DNA of 5,542 nt from assembly GCA_025963615.1 (NCBI GenBank), contig JAOQAL010000752.1, positions 1 to 5,542 of the forward strand, in the 5' to 3' direction. A program made the translations under genes and the position numbers. This DNA is from Chitinophagaceae bacterium. Its GTDB lineage: Bacteria; Bacteroidota; Bacteroidia; Chitinophagales; Chitinophagaceae. Shown piece by piece: positions 1-4,984 of this stretch; position 1 is the stretch's first letter; each line of letters opens with the position of its first letter. Below the pieces are notes generated by a model. The model was not told where the DNA came from and made no database searches. It worked only from the letters and a program-made list of their open reading frames with translations.

Positions 1-515
1 AGTAAGTAGGGAAAATGATACCGGATCTCACCGATACTATTATAAATTAAAGCCGTTGCAACCAAAGGCGTTACGGCGTACCCAACCCGGGAAAAAACCT
101 GGACAAAGTTAATCCGTTGATGGGCGCCTTCCGGATCACCGAGCATGGCCGCGAAAGGATTTGCTGCCACGTTAATAATAGTAAGCCCTGTTGATATGAC
201 AAAAATGGCGATCAACACGAATGGATATGAATCAAAATATTTTGCAGGAATAAAAAGCACACATCCTATGGCGCAGGTGAACACGGCCACTAACAGGCTG
301 ACTTTATATCCATATTTATGAATCATCCAGGCAATAGGAATCGGAAAAATAATATACGTCAGGTAAAATGAAAACTGGATCATGGTTGCCTGGGTATAAT
401 TCAATTTGAAATGTGTGATGAGCGAAGGCAACAAAATATCGTTCATGCAAAACAAAGCGCCGACCATCAGAAACATTAAGGAAAGTAAAAGCAGTGGCTT
501 ATATTGGTGTTTCAT
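1..515 (-). CDS. FucP-type sugar MFS transporter, N-terminal part (runs off left edge)
   Basis: The reverse strand is open from an ATG at 515 to the window edge, giving 171 residues of an inner-membrane sugar:proton symporter of the major facilitator superfamily, FHS (fucose/glucose/galactose) type. Five to six hydrophobic segments are visible, roughly residues 7-24, 44-63, 72-90, 97-117 and 137-157. Family hallmarks are FCMNDILLP (22-30), the loop HKYGYK (66-71), a GC-LF-PA stretch (84-91) and INVAANPF (114-121), which corresponds to the usual LQVAANPY, followed by a QRINFVQVFSRVG segment (133-145). Family members have about 400-440 residues, so more than half is outside the window. The start is fixed by an in-frame TGA two codons upstream, and an AGG lies about ten bases before the ATG. 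It is transcribed divergently from the methyltransferase gene. Fold and family are clear; the substrate (fucose, galactose, glucose or N-acetylglucosamine) cannot be told from this fragment. Confidence 0.9.
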   Translation of the reverse strand, partial: MKHQYKPLLLLSLMFLMVGALFCMNDILLPSLITHFKLNYTQATMIQFSFYLTYIIFPIPIAWMIHKYGYKVSLLVAVFTCAIGCVLFIPAKYFDSYPFVLIAIFVISTGLTIINVAANPFAAMLGDPEGAHQRINFVQVFSRVGYAVTPLVATALIYNSIGEIRYHFPYL

Positions 516-528
516 GAATCATTGCCTG

Positions 529-635
529 TTTTAAGTGGATGTATCGTATTCATTTCGAGTATGTTTTTAAATAGCAACTCCGGCTTTAAGATACGGATGA
601 TCGCTGAAAAGATGCAAAGTAAAATCCACTTAAAA
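529..635. repeat. Perfect 12-bp inverted repeat, arms 529-540 and 624-635
   Basis: TTTTAAGTGGAT at 529-540 is matched exactly by its reverse complement ATCCACTTAAAA at 624-635, with 83 bases between the arms. The right arm lies between the -33 and -7 boxes of the predicted transporter promoter; the left arm lies in the transporter leader, 14 bases upstream of its ATG. Two identical operator half-sites or a looping repressor would look like this. The right arm is upstream of the predicted start of transcription, so an RNA hairpin joining the two is unlikely. Confidence 0.55.
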
Positions 636-645
636 TAAATGACAA
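615..645 (-). promoter_or_regulatory. Candidate Bacteroidota-type promoter for the sugar transporter
   Basis: Read on the minus strand, a TTG (643-645) is followed after exactly 20 bases by TTACTTTG (615-622). This matches seven of eight positions of the Bacteroidota -7 box TAnnTTTG with the usual spacing to the -33 box. Transcription would start near 608 and leave a leader of about 90 bases before the ATG at 515. One arm of a perfect 12-bp inverted repeat (624-635) falls in the spacer. Confidence 0.45.
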
Positions 646-794
646 CTATCCTGCGCTGTCCTGCTTTCCTGATAAGAACTGCATTGATCAGTATTTCTTA
701 GTAATCTTTATATAAACCACGCATACAATAGCGGATATTGCGTCAAGCGTTTTTGCCATCGCCCCATGCCGCAGGGTCGGCAGCCAATAACCAG

Positions 795-828
795 TTCCGG
801 CAGTTGCAGCTAAAATAAAATGCCGGGA
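795..828 (+). other. GC-rich stem-loop upstream of the methyltransferase gene
   Basis: TTCCGGCA (795-802) can pair with TGCCGGGA (821-828), giving eight base pairs including one G-U, around an 18-base A-rich loop. No T-run follows on either strand, so it is not a standard terminator. It may be a leader structure of the gene starting at 903 or a protein-binding dyad. Confidence 0.3.
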
Positions 829-902
829 GATCATGAGCGTTTATGACGTAAATTGAAAGTGAAAGCAAAAGGGCAATATAACACAACTCACGTAATAGTT
901 CT

Positions 903-1514
903 ATGGATACAAAAACAAAAAGTCATTGGGAAACAGTATATGAGACTAAAAGTCCTGAGCAGTTAAGCTGGACACAGGAAATCCCAAAGACTTCATTAGC
1001 GCTACTGCGTTCTTTAGGCCTGAAAAAAAACGCAAAAATCATAGACATTGGTGGCGGAGACAGCAAATTTGCAGACTTTTTACTTGACGAAGGTTTTGAA
1101 AATATTACCGTGCTGGATATTTCAGCCAAAGCCCTCGATAAGGCAAAACTGCGGTTGGGTGACAAAGCACAAAAAATAAGTTGGGTCGCCAGCGACATTA
1201 CTGAATTTAAGCCCGCCACAACATTTGATATCTGGCACGACAGGGCAACTTTTCATTTTCTAACAGACAGCGACCAAATTGCAAAGTATACGGAGACCGC
1301 CAGAAATTTCGTTTCAGGTTACCTGATAATTGGTACATTTTCAGACGACGGCCCAACAAAGTGTAGCGGACTTCAAATCAGGCAATACAATGAAGAAACC
1401 CTCGCAAAAGAATTGGAAAACGGTTTTGATAAAATGAGTTGCCTGACAGAAGACCATATCACACCATTTGGCACGACACAGAATTTTTTGTTTTGTAGTT
1501 TCAAACGGCAGTAA
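903..1514 (+). CDS. Class I SAM-dependent methyltransferase, substrate unknown
   Basis: This is a 203-residue soluble, presumably cytoplasmic methyltransferase with the Rossmann-like class I fold. Visible motifs in order are the N-terminal SHWETVYETKSPEQLSW (7-23) typical of this small-methyltransferase group, the glycine-rich SAM loop IIDIGGGDS (46-54), the acidic end of strand 2 in VLDIS (70-74), SDI (97-99) for the adenine-binding position, and FDIWHDRATFHFL (108-120) at strand 4. The WHDRA-FHFL block and KCSGL-IRQY (153-162) are recurrent in bacterial proteins usually annotated only as methyltransferase-domain proteins; DRA also recalls thiopurine methyltransferase-like enzymes. Length is normal for a single-domain enzyme. 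No Shine-Dalgarno site is seen; the ATG follows an A/T-rich stretch. The neighbours give no hint of substrate. The enzyme class is secure; small molecule versus protein target is open. Confidence 0.9.
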   Translation: MDTKTKSHWETVYETKSPEQLSWTQEIPKTSLALLRSLGLKKNAKIIDIGGGDSKFADFLLDEGFENITVLDISAKALDKAKLRLGDKAQKISWVASDITEFKPATTFDIWHDRATFHFLTDSDQIAKYTETARNFVSGYLIIGTFSDDGPTKCSGLQIRQYNEETLAKELENGFDKMSCLTEDHITPFGTTQNFLFCSFKRQ

Positions 1515-1658
1515 ACTGATCAAATTATTATGGAACTGTGGGAAGTTACTATTTCAACTCACAATCAATTTACCAACCACTTTTGTACTGCTGGCATAAA
1601 TACCTGTTAATAAAACGGGGTTTACCTGTAGCAGGAAACGCATATCACTTTAACTTTC

Positions 1659-1666
1659 TATCTTTG
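1659..1666 (+). promoter_or_regulatory. Candidate -7 box for the DUF4337 gene
   Basis: TATCTTTG is an exact match to the Bacteroidota -7 box TAnnTTTG, and a near match, TAACTTTC, lies immediately upstream at 1651-1658. The place where a -33 TTTG should be, about 20 bases upstream, reads GAAA, so only half of the promoter pattern is present. Transcription would begin near 1673, giving a leader of about 140 bases. Confidence 0.45.
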
Positions 1667-1681
1667 TAATATAACGATAGG

Positions 1682-1701
1682 ATCAGTTTCTTGATACTGA
1701 T
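1682..1701. promoter_or_regulatory. Imperfect 20-bp dyad just downstream of the predicted start
   Basis: ATCAGT (1682-1687) and ACTGAT (1696-1701) are perfect inverted arms around an 8-base centre, and 16 of the 20 positions are symmetric overall. It would lie about 10-30 bases into the predicted DUF4337 transcript, a usual place for a repressor operator or a leader hairpin. Confidence 0.3.
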
Positions 1702-1813
1702 TTGGTAAAATAAGGCCCCCCATTCACTCCAGGATTAAACCTTAGTATCACAAAAATAAATTACTCATTTATTTTTTACGTGTCGCGTTTTACGTTGTAA
1801 AAATTTTTAAACT

Positions 1814-2326
1814 ATGGAAGAAATAGAAGTTCCTACTGAACACCTGCATGAAGCAATCCAGGAGAAAGCCGGGGAAGCCGCAAAAGAAAACGAAAGCAAC
1901 TGGGTAATGTATGTGGCTATTTCAACAGCATTAGTGGCCGTATTTGCAGCTATGGCCGCTTTATTTGCGGGGCATCATTCCAATGAAGCCTTGATAGAAC
2001 AGATAAAAGCATCTGACCAATGGGCTTACTACCAGGCCAAAGGAATTAAGGCGGATATAAAAGCCCTTGCTGTTAACGGTAACAGCGATAGCATGGAAAA
2101 ATACAAAAAAGAACAAGCAGACATCAAGGAACAGGCTGAAGCCGAAGAAAAATTATCAGCCTTTCATCTATCACAACATGTGACATTGGCAAGATCAGTT
2201 ACCCTGTTCCAGATTGCGATTGCTATTTCCGCGATTTCTATTTTAACCCGGAAAAAATTACTTTGGTATATTGGGTTACTTTTTTCATTAGGCGGCATTA
2301 TCTTTTTCCTGTTGGGAATGTTGTGA
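1814..2326 (+). CDS. DUF4337 family membrane protein
   Basis: This is a 170-residue protein of the DUF4337 family, for which no biochemical function is known to me. An acidic N-terminus (residues 1-29, rich in Glu) precedes a first membrane helix at about 30-52. A soluble middle follows, with the family signature SDQWAYYQAKGIK (67-79) and a charged, probably coiled-coil stretch at 93-116 (KYKKEQADIKEQAEAEEKL). Two further hydrophobic segments lie at about 129-145 and 149-170, separated by the basic TRKK. The protein therefore has a single N-terminal anchor and a C-terminal hairpin, with a domain of about 75 residues on one side. The length suits the family. The ATG follows a long A/T-rich tract with no Shine-Dalgarno match. 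It stands alone: 299 bases behind the methyltransferase gene and 550 before the next gene. The family call is confident; its role is not known. Confidence 0.85.
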   Translation: MEEIEVPTEHLHEAIQEKAGEAAKENESNWVMYVAISTALVAVFAAMAALFAGHHSNEALIEQIKASDQWAYYQAKGIKADIKALAVNGNSDSMEKYKKEQADIKEQAEAEEKLSAFHLSQHVTLARSVTLFQIAIAISAISILTRKKLLWYIGLLFSLGGIIFFLLGML

Positions 2327-2338
2327 GGGACGGGACTA

Positions 2339-2357
2339 CTTTTTTCCATAAAAAAAG
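2339..2357 (+). terminator. Weak A/T-only hairpin after the DUF4337 gene
   Basis: CTTTTTT (2339-2345) faces a run of seven A and a G (2350-2357) around the loop CCAT, 13 bases past the stop codon. It has only one G-C pair, so it would be a poor intrinsic terminator, but it is the only inverted structure near the end of this gene. Confidence 0.25.
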
Positions 2358-2422
2358 GAGCATAAATAATTTCTATCCCTAAAACGAGCTTTCAACTTTT
2401 CTTTCTTTTTTCTCTTAAGTAA

Positions 2423-2544
2423 CCCGGACAACCTGCGTGGTCACGCACTCTGAAATGTCTAAGAAATGACTTGGCTTCGCAGGGTACCGGGAGTGATAAA
2501 ATTCAATTTTGGAACACCAAGGCACCGGGGCAGTAGAGACCCGG
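2423..2544 (+). ncRNA. Candidate structured RNA: nested stems plus a second hairpin
   Basis: CCCGG (2423-2427) pairs with CCGGG (2487-2491). Inside it CCTGCG (2432-2437) pairs with CGCAGG (2478-2483), and the helix can continue after one mismatch with GGTCA (2439-2443) against TGACT and the TGG-side bases around 2467-2477, using G-U pairs. Downstream, CCGGG (2525-2529) pairs with CCCGG (2540-2544) around a 10-base loop. The four CCGGG-type boxes could also pair in other combinations, so alternative folds are possible. It is not a tRNA, tmRNA or SRP RNA by any motif I can see. It could equally be a 3' untranslated region, a decayed small transposable element or a DNA-binding dyad. No promoter for it was identified. 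Confidence 0.3.
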
Positions 2545-2621
2545 AGGAACGATTAGAAACTATCATTATTGCTATATGGTGGTTTTTACAATGAACCGTA
2601 GCGGGTCATAAAAGAATAGAA

Positions 2622-2639
2622 TGCCGATAGCTATCGGCA
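2622..2639. repeat. Perfect 18-bp palindrome
   Basis: TGCCGATAG (2622-2630) is followed directly by its exact reverse complement CTATCGGCA (2631-2639) with no central gap. The CCGATAGCTATCGG core is of the kind I associate with intergenic palindromes repeated through Bacteroidota genomes; that is a recollection, not a search. It lies 238 bases before the reductase start with no T-run beside it. It may be a repeated intergenic element, a bidirectional terminator-like hairpin or a protein site. Confidence 0.6.
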
Positions 2640-2747
2640 GCATTAAACAAGCTATGACTGAAATACATCACTTATTTGCAGACATAACATATTGCGCAGT
2701 GGAAACACAAAGCGAACAACCGATGAAGTCAACATCAAAGTCATTTT

Positions 2748-2779
2748 TTTGAGAAACCGCGGTGAGGATTGTATATTTA
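2748..2779 (+). promoter_or_regulatory. Candidate Bacteroidota-type promoter for the reductase gene
   Basis: TTTG (2748-2751) is followed after 20 bases by TATATTTA (2772-2779), which matches seven of eight positions of TAnnTTTG. Transcription would start near 2786, about 90 bases before the ATG at 2877. A perfect 8-bp palindrome, ACCGCGGT (2756-2763), sits in the spacer and could be a small operator. Confidence 0.5.
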
Positions 2780-2811
2780 ATTGTTGGACGTAATTAAAAC
2801 TGACTGCAAAT

Positions 2812-2837
2812 CGCGTCTTAACATGCGTAAGAAAGCG
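2812..2837 (+). other. Small leader hairpin before the reductase gene
   Basis: TCTTA (2816-2820) pairs with TAAGA (2828-2832) around a 7-base loop, and CGC (2812-2814) with GCG (2835-2837) extends the helix across a small internal loop. It would lie in the untranslated leader, ending 39 bases before the ATG. Stability looks low. Confidence 0.2.
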
Positions 2838-2876
2838 GTGGGCATGGAATGTTTCGGCTAATCATCGTCAACTTTT

Positions 2877-3407
2877 ATGAAGACAATAGTTTACATAGGT
2901 ACCAGTCTGGATGGTTTTATTGCAAGACAAGACGGGGGTATTGACTGGTTGGTCCGGTTGGCGGATGACGAGGCGATGGAAAGTTATAAAGAATTCATTG
3001 GCAGGATTGACGCGATCGTAACTGGAAGGGGCACTTTTGAAAAAGTATTAACTTTCCCTTCGTGGCCTTATGAGAAGAAAGTGTTTGTATTAAGCAACAG
3101 CATTAAGCAGGTTCCGGAGATCTTAAAAGAGAAAGTAACCATTCTCTCAATGAAGCCGGGGGAATTGTTAAGTTATCTTTCCGGCGAAGGCTTTTCGTGT
3201 ATCTATATTGACGGAGGAAAAGTGATACAAGATTTTTTAAAAGAAGACCTCATCGATGAACTCATTATTTCAAAGGCGCCCGTGCTTATAGGAAGCGGAA
3301 TTCCGTTATTCGGTTATCTTGACAGGGATATTCAATTCAACCATATACGAACCAGGGTACATTCCAATGGGCTAGTGAGGAGTTATTATGAAAGAAAAAG
3401 AGAGTGA
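2877..3407 (+). CDS. Dihydrofolate reductase-family protein (RibD C-terminal domain)
   Basis: This 176-residue protein is a stand-alone RibD_C/DHFR-fold reductase, similar to the uncharacterised YyaP/YwjB-type proteins of other bacteria, and presumably a cytoplasmic NADPH-dependent enzyme. Visible signatures are YIGTSLDGFIARQDGGIDWL (6-25), the first strand and loop that line the active site; VTGRGTFE (48-55), the cofactor-binding GR-T motif; FVLSNS (70-75); and the C-terminal block IDGGKVIQDFL (111-121) with LIDELIISKAPVLIGSGIPL (125-144), where a G-G pattern contacts cofactor in relatives. There is no deaminase domain, so it is not the bifunctional riboflavin enzyme, and it is not a classical folate reductase. 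Length is normal. The start is preceded by CAACTTTT with no Shine-Dalgarno site. It lies 115 bases before an NmrA-like gene in the same direction. The natural substrate is unknown. Confidence 0.9.
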   Translation: MKTIVYIGTSLDGFIARQDGGIDWLVRLADDEAMESYKEFIGRIDAIVTGRGTFEKVLTFPSWPYEKKVFVLSNSIKQVPEILKEKVTILSMKPGELLSYLSGEGFSCIYIDGGKVIQDFLKEDLIDELIISKAPVLIGSGIPLFGYLDRDIQFNHIRTRVHSNGLVRSYYERKRE

Positions 3408-3415
3408 AAATTTTG

Positions 3416-3510
3416 ATACCTGATCAGAGCGGGATGATTAAATAGGTTATCGCAACAGATAGAATACCTGATCAAACCGGGACGGTCAGATCGGGTGCTA
3501 TCCGCGCAAC
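3416..3510. repeat. Imperfect tandem duplication in the leader of the NmrA-like gene
   Basis: ATACCTGATCA occurs at 3416-3426 and again at 3464-3474, 48 bases apart. The likeness continues downstream: 25 of the first 33 positions agree without gaps, including a shared GGGA, and after small insertions in the second copy both end in ATC..GCAAC (3452-3456 and 3506-3510). The second copy is richer in G+C. The pair fills almost the whole gap between the reductase and NmrA-like genes. The conserved 11-mer contains TGATCA, a palindrome, and may be a duplicated regulator site. Confidence 0.6.
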
Positions 3511-3522
3511 CGGAAAAGAATT

Positions 3523-4386
3523 ATGACCAATAACAAAATAATTTTTGTAACAGGTGCAACCGGCAATCAGGGTGGGGCGGTTGCAAGAAATTTATTGAAG
3601 CAGGGCTTTACCGTAAAAGCACTTACAAGGGATATCCATTCAGATAAAGCATTGAATTTAAAAAAGCTGAACATCGAGGTTGTAAAAGGCGATTTAAATG
3701 ATGCCGGTACTTACCTGGGATATTTGAAGGATGTATATGGAGTATTCAGCGTTCAAACTTTCGAAAATGGAGTTGAAAAAGAAATTCGCCAGGGAATTAC
3801 ACTGGCTACCCTTGCCAAAGAGTCTGGAGTAAAACATTTTTTGTATTCTTCGGTCGCTGCGGCTCATCTAAACACCGGCGTTCCACATATGGACAGCAAG
3901 TTCAAAATTGAAAACCATACCCGGCAAGCAGGTTTACCGTTTACCATTATACGACCTGTATCTCTCTTTGAAAATTTCCTGATACCCCAGGTAAAAAAAG
4001 GCATACTGAAAGGAAAACTTATACAACCCGTTAACAAGGATACCCTCCTGCAGTACATCGCGGCGGAGGATATTGGCAAAGCTGCAACAGGGATATTTCA
4101 GAACAGTGATAAGTGGCTGGGTAAAACGATTACACTTGCAACAGAACAATTAAGCGCCTGGGAAGTAGCAGACCTATTTTCAACGGTACTCAACAAAAAA
4201 ACCGAATACAGGAAATTACCAGCGTTGGTGACCAGGATCTTTTTGGGAAAAAATGTATATAAAATGTTTAAGTGGATGGATGAAAAAAGTCATTTTCTGA
4301 AAGAAGATATTGAATCAACGCGGCAGGAGTTTCCGGATCTGATAAGTCTTAAAAGCTGGATAAAGATGAATTTCAAATCATACTAA
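3523..4386 (+). CDS. NmrA/HSCARG-like NAD(P)-binding protein
   Basis: This 287-residue protein belongs to the atypical short-chain dehydrogenase group with NmrA, which includes NADPH sensors and NAD(P)H-dependent reductases acting on small organic molecules. Residues 6-20 form the first Rossmann strand and loop, with GATGNQGG (11-18) supplying the G--G--G pattern; Arg36 in LTRD (35-38) is placed to prefer NADP over NAD. GDL (57-59) follows strand 3, and FLYSSVAAA (106-114) is the usual strand-5 block. HMDSKFKIENHTRQAGLPFT (122-141) carries the lysine (Lys126 or Lys128) that stands in for the classical Y---K pair, and TIIRPVSLFENFL (141-153) ends the nucleotide domain. The C-terminal third varies, as usual. 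A GGAAAAG (3512-3518) close to the ATG may be a weak Shine-Dalgarno site. The gene ends 12 bases before the DUF1772-like gene, so the two are very probably co-transcribed. Confidence 0.9.
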   Translation: MTNNKIIFVTGATGNQGGAVARNLLKQGFTVKALTRDIHSDKALNLKKLNIEVVKGDLNDAGTYLGYLKDVYGVFSVQTFENGVEKEIRQGITLATLAKESGVKHFLYSSVAAAHLNTGVPHMDSKFKIENHTRQAGLPFTIIRPVSLFENFLIPQVKKGILKGKLIQPVNKDTLLQYIAAEDIGKAATGIFQNSDKWLGKTITLATEQLSAWEVADLFSTVLNKKTEYRKLPALVTRIFLGKNVYKMFKWMDEKSHFLKEDIESTRQEFPDLISLKSWIKMNFKSY

Positions 4387-4398
4387 TTTTCAAAAAAT

Positions 4399-4842
4399 AT
4401 GATGGTATTACTCATTTATGGTGTTTACACATTTCTTGCTGCCTATAATGCAGGCAGCATGACCACCTTGCAAATACAGCATTATGGCATTTACCCGTTT
4501 GTAGGCAAAGAAAATTTTAAAAGCTACATGAATGCCAATAACAAAGCGGCTCTTATTCCGGCCATCCTGCCTGGCATGTTCATGCTCATCTTAAGTATCC
4601 TTTTGTTGTTTACCCGACCGCCTTTTATGACGACGTTTGAAGCTTTCGCTTCCTTCGCTTTAAACATTATAGCATTTATTTCAACTTTCCGGTGGCAGCG
4701 AAAACTTCAATCGGACATGGCACGCTCAGGATATGATGAATCAAAAATAAAACTGCTGGTTTCAACCAATTGGATACGAACCATTGCGTTTCTCCTGCTC
4801 AGCATGTTGACCATTTCGCTTTTACTAATGGCCGTAAAATAA
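4399..4842 (+). CDS. Four-helix membrane protein, DUF1772-like
   Basis: This is a 147-residue integral membrane protein with four hydrophobic segments, about residues 3-18, 51-71, 79-97 and 127-146. The loop between helices 1 and 2 holds GSMTTLQIQHYGIYPFVGKENFKSYMNANNKA, residues 19-50, rich in Tyr and Asn; the loop between helices 3 and 4 carries the basic FRWQRKLQSDMARSGYDESK (98-117). The pattern of four helices with a conserved early polar loop, an Asn/His region and a late NW-R (124-127) resembles DUF1772 proteins, some of which are linked to anthrone-oxygenase-like chemistry, but this one is divergent and the link is tentative. The first codon is one of two adjacent ATGs, so a start one codon later is equally possible. 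It lies 12 bases behind the NmrA-like gene, which suggests the soluble oxidoreductase and this membrane protein act in one process. No function can be assigned. Confidence 0.75.
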   Translation: MMVLLIYGVYTFLAAYNAGSMTTLQIQHYGIYPFVGKENFKSYMNANNKAALIPAILPGMFMLILSILLLFTRPPFMTTFEAFASFALNIIAFISTFRWQRKLQSDMARSGYDESKIKLLVSTNWIRTIAFLLLSMLTISLLLMAVK

Positions 4843-4896
4843 GCCGGAAACCAATCCGGTAATAACACTTCATAACATCATTATTTAAGATGAAGT
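4843..4896 (+). terminator. Two consecutive stem-loops ending the NmrA/DUF1772-like unit
   Basis: GCCGGA (4843-4848) pairs with TCCGGT (4855-4860) around AACCAA, immediately after the stop codon. ACTTCAT (4867-4873) then pairs with ATGAAGT (4890-4896) around a 16-base loop and is followed by the T-rich TTACTTTAT. Neither is a textbook strong terminator, but together they separate this unit from the glycosidase gene. Confidence 0.4.
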
Positions 4897-4984
4897 TTAC
4901 TTTATGAACATGTAGTATCTTCCACGGACGTTTACAGAAAACCTATTGCCACGTAAATAATAACAAGTGAAATTTTATTGAACA

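Larger units (their letters stand above)
516..902. other. Divergent intergenic region
   Basis: These 387 bases separate the two divergent genes. They hold the candidate transporter promoter (615-645), the 12-bp inverted repeat and a GC-rich hairpin (795-828). Only scattered open frames of 20 codons or fewer are present, and I see no tRNA or repeat array. I could not find a convincing promoter for the methyltransferase gene in it. Confidence 0.7.
1515..1813. other. Intergenic region between methyltransferase and DUF4337 genes
   Basis: About 300 bases with no supportable gene; the best small frame is 26 codons from 1530 and has no coding signal. TACCTGT occurs twice, at 1601 and 1623. A promoter-like box (1659-1666) and a dyad (1682-1701) lie in the second half. 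No clear terminator for the upstream gene is visible. Confidence 0.6.
2327..2876. other. Long non-coding region rich in foldable elements
   Basis: In these 550 bases I see, in order: a weak A/T-only hairpin (2339-2357), an unbroken 21-base pyrimidine run (2396-2416), nested stems and a second hairpin (2423-2544), a perfect 18-bp palindrome (2622-2639), and a candidate promoter for the reductase gene (2748-2779) with a small leader hairpin (2812-2837). Open frames at 2466-2594 (42 residues) and 2654-2752 (32 residues) match nothing I recognise. No tRNA or transposase remnant was found. Confidence 0.6.

Noticed and set aside
516..902. Possible small genes in the divergent gap
   Set aside because: All frames with an ATG are about 20 codons or fewer and none has a supporting start context.
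923..1219. Minus-strand frame of 98 codons opposite the methyltransferase gene
   Set aside because: It is a shadow of the real gene: the plus-strand protein has complete methyltransferase motifs, and the reverse product has no family features.
2421..2491. Integron attC-like hairpin, considered because the following genes are small and unrelated
   Set aside because: The paired ends lack the RYYYAAC and GTTRRRY core sites, there is no integrase gene, and no second copy lies between the downstream genes.
2466..2594. Open frame of 42 residues (MTWLRRVPG...) in the long gap
   Set aside because: It has no recognisable domain, overlaps the nested stems, lacks a ribosome-binding context and has an odd Arg/Pro-rich then Ile/Trp-rich make-up that fits a chance frame.
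2654..2752. Open frame of 32 residues just after the 18-bp palindrome
   Set aside because: It is short, has no family resemblance, and its end overlaps the predicted -33 box of the reductase promoter.
2821..2876. tRNA-like TTTCGGCTAATC stretch before the reductase gene
   Set aside because: No acceptor stem, D arm or anticodon arm can be formed around it, and the T-loop sequence GTTCRA is absent.
3864..4149. Two overlapping minus-strand frames opposite the NmrA-like gene
   Set aside because: Both lie inside a confidently assigned gene and encode low-complexity Cys/Phe-rich products without motifs.
4267..4278. A further copy of the TTTAAGTGGATG motif
   Set aside because: It encodes Phe-Lys-Trp-Met in frame inside the NmrA-like gene, so chance codon use explains it.
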